A stretch of 11,863 bases of DNA, taken from an uncultured Succinivibrionaceae bacterium (GTDB lineage: Bacteria; Pseudomonadota; Gammaproteobacteria; Enterobacterales; Succinivibrionaceae). Shown piece by piece: positions 6,599-11,863 of the stretch. The notes beneath the pieces were generated by a model that searched no databases, was not told the DNA's origin, and was given only the letters and a program-made list of their open reading frames with translations. The first letter of the stretch is position 1, and each line of letters begins with the position of its first letter. Made by a program: the position numbers and the translations under genes. The DNA lies in contig UQCV01000072.1 of assembly GCA_900539665.1 (NCBI GenBank), positions 1 to 11,863 of the forward strand. The letters run 5' to 3'.

Positions 6599-7816
6599 AT
6601 GTCAGGAGTTATTGCCATGATTTTAGCCGGCGGCGAAGGCACCAGATTGCAGCCGCTTACTGTAACCAGAAGCAAACCGGCAGTACCGTTCGGCGGAAGT
6701 TACCGACTCATTGACTTTGTGCTTAATAATTTCGTCAACTCCGATATTATCCGTATCTTTGTGCTTACCCAATTTAAGAGTCAATCCCTCTTTATGCACA
6801 TGAAAAAAGGCTGGGCTGTTAGTGGCATTCCAGGGTGTTTTATCGACCCGATTCCAGCTCAAATGCGCATGGGTAAAAGATGGTATGACGGCACTGCAGA
6901 CGCTATTTACCAAAATCTAGGCTTTATTGAAAACCGGAACCCTGAGCACGTTTGTATCTTCGGAAGCGACCATGTCTATAAAATGGACATTCGGCAAATG
7001 CTCAACTATCATACCGAAAAAAAAGCCGCCCTTACCGTGTCGGCTTTAAAAATGCCTATTAATGAAGCGCGCGCCTTTGGGGTTATTGAAGTAGATGCCA
7101 CGGGACGGATGATTGGGTTTGAAGAAAAGCCTAAATTCCCTAAATGCATCCCCGGCGATCCTGAACATGCCTTAGTGTCCATGGGGAACTATATTTTTGA
7201 AGCCCAAACCCTATACCGTGAACTCCATAGCGATGCCGAATCGATTAGTTCAACCCATGATTTTGGGCGCGATATTATCCCAGATATGTTTCCCCGGGAA
7301 AAAGTTTATGTCTATGACTTTAGCACCAACCATATAAGCGGTGAACAATCAGAAGCGTACTGGCGCGATGTGGGCAATCTTGATGCCTATTGGCAGACCA
7401 ATATGGATCTAATTGCTGACAAGCCAAAATTCTACCTGTACAATCCCTCTTGGGCTTTACACACCTATTATCCGCCATTGCCTCCAGCTGCTTTTTTGGA
7501 TACCGAAAGCCATCAAACTAAGATCTCCCAATCTATGATTTCAGCGGGTAGCAGTATTAAAGGCGCTACCGTGGACCATAGCATTTTAGGCTTTAACTGT
7601 GAAGTGGATTGTGGCACCAAGATTTGTGACTCGGTCCTGCTTGGCGACGTAAAAATCGGCGATGGTTGCCGGATTAGACGCGCTATTATCGATAAACATG
7701 TCGAAATTGCGCCCGGAGTCGTAATAGGTGAAGATCCAGAACAAGACCGCAATCTATTTACGGTTTCCGATGGTGGTATTGTGGTCGTCCCTAAGGGCGC
7801 TAAAATAGGATTCTAA
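6599..7816 (+). CDS. glgC: Glucose-1-phosphate adenylyltransferase (ADP-glucose pyrophosphorylase)
   Basis: GlgC makes ADP-glucose from ATP and glucose-1-phosphate, the committed step of bacterial glycogen synthesis. The 405 residues show the nucleotide-binding loop LAGGEGTRL (9-17), SKPAVPFGG (25-33), PAQMRM and WYDGTADAI (95-103). The catalytic Asp124 is in FGSDHVYKMD, and the glucose-1-phosphate lysine Lys177 is in FEEKP. Other conserved segments are SSTHDFGRDIIP and AYWRDVGNLDAYW. A left-handed beta-helix with hexapeptide repeats fills about 310-385. It is shorter than E. coli GlgC (431), lacking about 16 N-terminal residues. At the position of the E. coli fructose-1,6-bisphosphate lysine (Lys39) it has Thr23, so activator response probably differs. 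glgA starts 3 bases after its stop. Confidence 0.96.
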   Translation: MSGVIAMILAGGEGTRLQPLTVTRSKPAVPFGGSYRLIDFVLNNFVNSDIIRIFVLTQFKSQSLFMHMKKGWAVSGIPGCFIDPIPAQMRMGKRWYDGTADAIYQNLGFIENRNPEHVCIFGSDHVYKMDIRQMLNYHTEKKAALTVSALKMPINEARAFGVIEVDATGRMIGFEEKPKFPKCIPGDPEHALVSMGNYIFEAQTLYRELHSDAESISSTHDFGRDIIPDMFPREKVYVYDFSTNHISGEQSEAYWRDVGNLDAYWQTNMDLIADKPKFYLYNPSWALHTYYPPLPPAAFLDTESHQTKISQSMISAGSSIKGATVDHSILGFNCEVDCGTKICDSVLLGDVKIGDGCRIRRAIIDKHVEIAPGVVIGEDPEQDRNLFTVSDGGIVVVPKGAKIGF

Positions 7817-7819
7817 AAG

Positions 7820-9271
7820 ATGCGGGTACTGTTTCTGACCTCAGAGCTGTGCAATTTTATTAAGACCGGTGGCTTAGCAGATGTAGCTAAGGCCCTGCCT
7901 TTAGAACTTGCGCGCCGCGGGCATGACATCCGCATTATGTTGCCGTGCTATGCCAAGATCCCGAACTGGAATTCATTACCAGTCGTGGGAGAATTCTCCT
8001 TAAGTAACGCTCATAACAGCACTAGTATCGCCTATAAAGTCAGAGAAGGCCGATTAAATAATACTATCACCGTGTGGCTCATAGAACATGAGTACTATTT
8101 TGGGCGTAATAACCTTTATGCCGAAAATAACGTGGCTTACCCTGATAATGGTGAACGTTTTGCATTCTTTTGTGCTGCGTGTTTGCAAACAGTGGAACAA
8201 TTTAACTTCAAACCTGATATTGTGCACTGTAACGATTGGCATACGGCTTTAACCCCAATGCTATTAAAACTTCGCTATGGTTCCTCACCATTTTTTGCCG
8301 GCACCAAATCTGTACTCACCGTGCACAATGGGGCTTTCCAAGGGATATTTGACCGCGGGCAATTATGGATGTTACCAGAGCTTGCCCGCACGAATAACGA
8401 TAGCATTACCCATGGCTACGCCAATTTAAATTTCTTAAAGTGTGGCGTCTTCTACGCCGACAAAATTAACGCTGTAAGTCCAAGTTATGCCGAAGAATTA
8501 ACCACCTTCTTAGGTGGTCATGGCATGGCTCAAAACTATATGGCCAGAGCTGATGATTTGTGTGGGATTGTCAATGGTTGTGATTACACCGATTGGGATC
8601 CTAAAATGGATAACACCATTCCTTTTCACTTTTCCGCCGACCATATGGGAAACAAGTACCTGTGTAAGTGTTTATTGCAAGAAACAACTAGCTTACCAGT
8701 CTGTGACGTACCCATTTTTGGCATGGTTTGTCGTTTAACCTCCCAAAAAGGCGTCAACCTTTTATTGCCTATCTTAAAAGACTTCTTGCAACACCGCATC
8801 CAGCTAATCTTAATTGGGACCGGGGACCCGGAACTTGAAAAGAACCTCAGCGCTATCGCTGAAGATTACCCTGAGCGCTTCGTCTTTAAGAGCGTCTATG
8901 ACAATAACTTGGCGCACCTAATTGAAGCCGGGGCTGATTTTTTCCTCATGCCTTCAATCTTTGAGCCCTGTGGGCTCAATCAAATGTATAGCTTAGCTTA
9001 TGGCACCTTACCTATTGTCCGCGCAGTTGGTGGGTTAAAAGACACCGTGGTCTGTTACGATGATGATAAAGAAAACGCGACTGGTTTTATCTTCCATGAA
9101 CCAGAACCTGGAGCCTTATTAAGCTGTTTAAGACGAGTCCTAATTTTCTTTTTACAAGAACCACAGGAAGTACAGCGTATTCGCCATAATGCTATGCACA
9201 GCCGGTACGAGTGGAAAAATTCGGCAGAAGAATACGAATTAATGTACTATAGTGCATTACAAAAAAATTAA
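7820..9271 (+). CDS. glgA: Glycogen synthase (ADP-glucose type), GT5 family
   Basis: GlgA transfers glucose from ADP-glucose to the non-reducing end of growing alpha-1,4-glucan. The 483 residues (E. coli 477) have two Rossmann-like lobes. The N-lobe starts with MRVLFLTSE and the ADP-glucose-binding KTGGLADV (Lys15), then HCNDWHTALTP (136-146) and VHNGAFQG (168-175). The C-lobe shows VCRLTSQKG (Arg305, Lys310), IGTGDPELE, and the signature PSIFEPCGLNQMYSLAYG with the catalytic Glu382, followed by GTLPIVRAVGGLKDTV. The start ATG has AGGA 9 bases upstream, inside the end of glgC, and the 3-base gap argues for one operon. All key residues are present. No branching, debranching or phosphorylase gene follows within the window. 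Confidence 0.97.
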   Translation: MRVLFLTSELCNFIKTGGLADVAKALPLELARRGHDIRIMLPCYAKIPNWNSLPVVGEFSLSNAHNSTSIAYKVREGRLNNTITVWLIEHEYYFGRNNLYAENNVAYPDNGERFAFFCAACLQTVEQFNFKPDIVHCNDWHTALTPMLLKLRYGSSPFFAGTKSVLTVHNGAFQGIFDRGQLWMLPELARTNNDSITHGYANLNFLKCGVFYADKINAVSPSYAEELTTFLGGHGMAQNYMARADDLCGIVNGCDYTDWDPKMDNTIPFHFSADHMGNKYLCKCLLQETTSLPVCDVPIFGMVCRLTSQKGVNLLLPILKDFLQHRIQLILIGTGDPELEKNLSAIAEDYPERFVFKSVYDNNLAHLIEAGADFFLMPSIFEPCGLNQMYSLAYGTLPIVRAVGGLKDTVVCYDDDKENATGFIFHEPEPGALLSCLRRVLIFFLQEPQEVQRIRHNAMHSRYEWKNSAEEYELMYYSALQKN

Positions 9272-9380
9272 ACAATTTGCTTTGGCTAAAACTTAAAACT
9301 AAGTAAAAACGATTTTTTCCTAGGTTGTGAGTAACTAAGCCTCTCAATGCCCTATTTAACTAATTAACAGAGTTCAAGCA
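9272..9380 (+). other. Short spacer after glgA
   Basis: 109 bases without a gene. A small A+T-only stem (ACTTA 9291-9295, TAAGT 9300-9304, AAAC loop) is followed nine bases later by six T (9313-9318). That is too weak to call a terminator with confidence. No clear promoter is seen, so the next gene may be read through from glgA. Confidence 0.4.
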
Positions 9381-10229
9381 ATGCAACAGTTTTTAGATAA
9401 CTCAACCGGGGCCTCTCGGCTGAGTGTTTTTAATTTCTTTATGGCTCCGATGCAAGCTTTTGGCCTCATGGTCTCAAGCCCAAAATTCTTTTTTTCCACC
9501 CTTAGCTGTGCATTAGGCATCATCATTTCTCTTTTTGTCTATGTAGGTGGGATCTTTGTCATTCCTGGAATTATAAGCTTAATCACCGCTATGACTGTTT
9601 CCGTGGTGTACCATGGTACCCCTAACCTAGGGCAAAATTTGGCCGCGGCAAATTTTCATTATCGCTTAAAGATCTACTGCTATAACGCTTTAGCTTTATT
9701 ACCTCTCATTTCGATTATCGCAAGCGGGACCAACCTCTATTACAACTTCGTCGATGGCAAACTCACATCTGGTACCCCTATTTATTGGCTGTTAGCTGCT
9801 TTCTTTTTCACCTTAACTTTTGGGGTAGTCATTACTGCAGCTGTAACTCTCTCAATGCGCCGTAATAGCGGTATTTTAGCTAGTTGCGCAGATGCTATCG
9901 AGCTACTGTGGAAAAACCCAGCTGGCATCTTTGCCCTGTGGATAAATTGGTTCCTTGAGCTTTTTATTTTCTACTTCTTAGTCCTCTCCGCCATGTTAGT
10001 TCTTAGATTAGTTGGAGCTAGTTGGCCGGTGTTGATAACTTCATCTGTTAGTATCATCATGACCGTGCTCCTAACCATGGTCTTTTTAGCGCATTACCTC
10101 GTCACAGCGTCTTTAATTACCATTGAAGTCTTTAGTAAAGCCAAAGATGCGGAAACAAAAGAAGAGGTAGCTGAAGATTTAAGCGAACCTAAAAATGATG
10201 CCCCAATTGATAACTCCGCAAAAGAGTGA
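9381..10229 (+). CDS. Polytopic inner-membrane protein of unknown function
   Basis: I do not recognise a characterised family with confidence. The 282 residues have a short polar N-terminus and about six membrane segments (roughly 36-57, 59-77, 100-118, 134-157, 182-209 and 217-250). A hydrophilic acidic tail follows (about 252-282, rich in Glu, Asp and Lys), probably cytoplasmic. The segment VGGIFVIPGIISLITAMTVS followed by a polar stretch is loosely like the BPSS1780/DUF2189-type small membrane proteins, but that is a weak resemblance. No catalytic or binding motif is visible. The ATG at 9381 has only a poor ribosome site (CAGAG 8 bases upstream), so expression is probably modest. It lies 109 bases after glgA on the same strand and ends just before a strong terminator. 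A link to glycogen metabolism is unproven. Confidence 0.8.
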   Translation: MQQFLDNSTGASRLSVFNFFMAPMQAFGLMVSSPKFFFSTLSCALGIIISLFVYVGGIFVIPGIISLITAMTVSVVYHGTPNLGQNLAAANFHYRLKIYCYNALALLPLISIIASGTNLYYNFVDGKLTSGTPIYWLLAAFFFTLTFGVVITAAVTLSMRRNSGILASCADAIELLWKNPAGIFALWINWFLELFIFYFLVLSAMLVLRLVGASWPVLITSSVSIIMTVLLTMVFLAHYLVTASLITIEVFSKAKDAETKEEVAEDLSEPKNDAPIDNSAKE

Positions 10230-10248
10230 TAAAGAAGAGGCGCAAAAC

Positions 10249-10292
10249 TAATGAGTGCTAAATCGAAACCTAACTCGATTTAACGCTCATTA
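10249..10292. repeat. Long imperfect hairpin, 18-bp stem
   Basis: Bases 10249-10266 pair with 10275-10292 over 18 positions, with one G-T wobble and one C-A mismatch, around an 8-base loop. A few more pairs (AACT with AGTT) add on outside a bulged T. It starts 19 bases after the stop of the membrane protein gene and is not followed by a clean T-run. It may act as an mRNA 3' end stabiliser ahead of the terminator further on. Confidence 0.65.
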
Positions 10293-10337
10293 AGTTAAAC
10301 CTTTAGTTTTAACCTAATTTTTAGCGACTTAGCGAAC

Positions 10338-10370
10338 AAAAGGCCTTAAGTCTAAGCTTAAGGCTTTTTT
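10338..10370 (+). terminator. Rho-independent terminator, probably bidirectional
   Basis: GCCTTAAG (10343-10350) and CTTAAGGC (10357-10364) form a perfect 8-bp stem with a 6-base loop, followed at once by six T (10365-10370). Upstream AAAA (10338-10341) pairs with part of the T-run, and on the minus strand gives a TTTT after the stem. It lies between two convergent genes, so it can end the glgCA-side transcript and possibly the helicase transcript too. Confidence 0.85.
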
Positions 10371-10456
10371 AGGGTTTTAACTCTTTGGTTTCAAGGTTAA
10401 AGGGGAAAAGCTATAGGTTAAGGTTTAGAACTTAATCTTCGCTCTTAGCCGCATGG

Positions 10457-11776
10457 TTATCGCCCTCTAGCGTTTCCATTAGTGTAGGAACCACGAGTCC
10501 CACGGCCTTTAAACTGTGCCCCTTTCGAGCCTCTCTCATGGCTCGAACTGCGCTCTTCTCGCCATGAATCTGATTTTCTACCGTAAGAGCCATAGCTTGA
10601 GTGAGACTTTGCGTGCTCGCCAAATTTAGCGCGTTTAGCTCCTGTGTGTTCGTGCGCATTGTGGTCTAACGCCTCATGGCTTCTACGCCTAGAGAAATCG
10701 CGGTTATCTCGACTTCCACGCTTAGTAAACTCTTCACCTTTACGCCCCAAATCACCACGGCGTTCGCCTCTCGTCCCCGCTTGTTCCCCCTCAATGTGAC
10801 GAGCAAACTTGCCACGAGCTAAACCACGACCTCTAGATCTAGTATCATCATGGGCTCTTGATTCACGCTTAAAGCCAGATGAACTACGATCTAAACTATA
10901 GTTATCCCCAAAGTCATGATAGTTTTCATCACGCCCAAAGCCGTCATCAAAAAATCTTAAAGCGCGGCTACTACGCCCAGCTTCGGCCTCACTCCCGCTT
11001 TTGGCTTCAATTTCATCGAGGCTATAACGGGTATCACGCTTGAAACTACGCTTAGGTTTATCGCCAAAGCGATCTTCTGACGCTCTAGAAGCCTCAAAGC
11101 TACCTCTTTTATGACGTGGGTTAGACTTTTTACCTTCCGCTTTATGCTTGAAGGACTTATGGTCTTTTTCTTGCGCAAATTTACGCTCTTCAATCATTTC
11201 GATATCATCATCGTCGTAATAATCTTCACCATCATCTTCAATAATGACATCTTTAGGATTGATGCCGGGAGCTGCTTTTAAGCTAGCTTGTTGCGCCGCC
11301 ACTTTTTCTGGTGGAGTTACTTCACGACCACGACGCGCCGCAATTTGAGCCAAGACATTAGCCGTAGCTTCAGCTTTTTCTTTACGAATTTTGGCAGCTT
11401 CCTGCTTCTCTTCGCGGTGTTCTTCGTTAGCTTGGTTGGCACGAGTGGCTAGAGTTGAATCTATCTCTTCTGCACTTGCCCCAGCTTTTAATAACTTAGC
11501 GCGCATTTTAGCCGCAAAATCAGGCTTGCCCTTATTTTTCTTATCGCGACTACGTTCTTTACGATGTGGTTCATCCACCTTTTCAGCCTTGGTGTTCTGG
11601 GCTTTGTTTTTCTTTTTAGAAAAATCAGCGATCTTGTTTTGCGGACGCAAATCATCAAGCACACGTAAATCAATAGTTTCACCAGTGTAATGTTCAATTC
11701 TATCTAGCATCGGCACATCATGAGCTTCCACTAAGCTAATAGCAGAACCACGACGACCAGCTCGAGCCGTACGGCC
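10457..11776 (-). CDS. srmB: SrmB-like DEAD-box RNA helicase, C-terminal part only (5' truncated)
   Basis: The frame opens inside helicase motif VI (GRTARAG, codons from 11776). It continues RRGSAISLVEAHD...RVLDDLRP, closely matching E. coli SrmB (GRTARAGRKGTAISLVEAHD...RVIDELRP). SrmB helps assemble the 50S ribosomal subunit. The DEAD and other core motifs are absent from the window, so this piece cannot be an active helicase. The roughly 390-residue tail is unusual: a lysine-rich segment; a possible coiled coil around residues 100-130 (counted from the GTG at 11731); an acidic patch (EDDGEDYYDDDD, about 165-176); then an Arg/Gly/Ser-rich region to the end with many RG, RGR and SYG motifs. 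E. coli SrmB has only about 60 residues here. The GTG at 11731 is probably not a true start, because helicase homology continues upstream. A TGA at 11785-11783 closes the frame. Confidence 0.8.
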   Translation of the reverse strand, partial: GRTARAGRRGSAISLVEAHDVPMLDRIEHYTGETIDLRVLDDLRPQNKIADFSKKKNKAQNTKAEKVDEPHRKERSRDKKNKGKPDFAAKMRAKLLKAGASAEEIDSTLATRANQANEEHREEKQEAAKIRKEKAEATANVLAQIAARRGREVTPPEKVAAQQASLKAAPGINPKDVIIEDDGEDYYDDDDIEMIEERKFAQEKDHKSFKHKAEGKKSNPRHKRGSFEASRASEDRFGDKPKRSFKRDTRYSLDEIEAKSGSEAEAGRSSRALRFFDDGFGRDENYHDFGDNYSLDRSSSGFKRESRAHDDTRSRGRGLARGKFARHIEGEQAGTRGERRGDLGRKGEEFTKRGSRDNRDFSRRRSHEALDHNAHEHTGAKRAKFGEHAKSHSSYGSYGRKSDSWREERSSSHERGSKGAQFKGRGTRGSYTNGNARGR

Positions 11777-11862
11777 ATAACATCATCATACGTCATATCA
11801 TCGAGCACGTTCTCAGGAAATCCCAATGCAAGCAATTCGTTCCTGACCGAATAAGACCTCAC
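11733..11862 (-). other. Out-of-frame peptide at the right edge, foreign to the helicase
   Basis: In a second minus frame, bases 11862 to about 11777 read smoothly as VRSYSVRNELLALGFPENVL and then DDMTYDDVMA, before running out of frame through the helicase codons to a TAG at 11733-11731. It looks like real protein (amphipathic, charged, no low complexity) but is not the sequence expected before motif VI of a DEAD-box protein (a VATDVAARG...HRIGRT region). I do not recognise its family. It is either a different gene joined here by rearrangement or an assembly chimera at the end of a contig. Confidence 0.4.
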
Positions 11863-11863
11863 A

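Noticed and set aside
9291..9318. Terminator after glgA
   Set aside because: The stem is only five A-T pairs and the T-run begins nine bases later; too weak to call.
10432..10659. 75-residue minus-strand frame overlapping the helicase tail
   Set aside because: It lies almost wholly within the last 200 bases of the RG-rich tail in another frame. The tail frame has coherent composition up to its own stop, and no ribosome site was found for the small frame.
11391..11690. 99-residue plus-strand frame opposite the helicase tail
   Set aside because: Its Ser/Leu/Phe-rich composition is the antisense image of lysine- and glutamate-rich codons; it has no family signature.
1..11863. CRISPR array, tRNA, transposase or phage module
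   Set aside because: No regularly spaced long repeats, no tRNA arms, and no recognisable integrase, transposase or structural phage protein were found; the odd peptide at the right edge is too short to name.

Overview
The window looks like chromosome from a Gram-negative gammaproteobacterium with moderately AT-rich DNA. It carries the outer-membrane biogenesis cluster lptD-surA-pdxA-rsmA in the order known from Escherichia coli. The fit to an anaerobic glycogen-storing lineage such as Aeromonadales/Succinivibrionaceae is a guess from overall feel, not something a motif proves.

Layout. Positions 1-398 hold no convincing gene, but contain a good extracytoplasmic-stress (sigma-E type) promoter candidate and a perfect sigma-70 -10 box ahead of lptD. 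Positions 399-6112 hold four plus-strand genes. LptD is the LPS-inserting outer-membrane barrel. SurA is the periplasmic chaperone that helps fold LptD and other barrels. PdxA makes vitamin B6. RsmA dimethylates 16S rRNA. Between lptD and surA lies a gap of about 180 bases with two hairpins. surA-pdxA-rsmA are tightly coupled (2-base gap, then 11-base overlap). The E. coli partners apaG and apaH do not follow; instead there is a 486-base non-coding stretch with inverted repeats and a 13-bp tandem repeat.

Positions 6599-9271 hold glgC and glgA, 3 bases apart: ADP-glucose synthesis and its polymerisation into glycogen. GlgC is of the short type without the E. coli N-terminal extension, and it lacks the lysine that binds fructose-1,6-bisphosphate in E. 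coli. No branching enzyme, debranching enzyme or phosphorylase gene is in view. A polytopic membrane protein of unknown function follows (9381-10229). A long hairpin and a textbook rho-independent terminator then separate it from a convergent minus-strand gene.

That minus-strand gene (10457-11776) is the C-terminal part of an SrmB-like DEAD-box RNA helicase with an unusually long, charged, Arg/Gly/Ser-rich disordered tail. Its helicase core is missing. The helicase reading frame breaks exactly in motif VI, about 87 bases from the right edge. The bases beyond encode a peptide in another frame that does not look like helicase, so the right end is either a chimeric contig end or a genuine rearrangement.

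I see no CRISPR array, transposase, tRNA or rRNA, and no clear new multi-gene system. The most interesting items are the helicase tail, the broken right-hand junction, the stress promoter upstream of lptD and the repeat-rich spacer before glgC.
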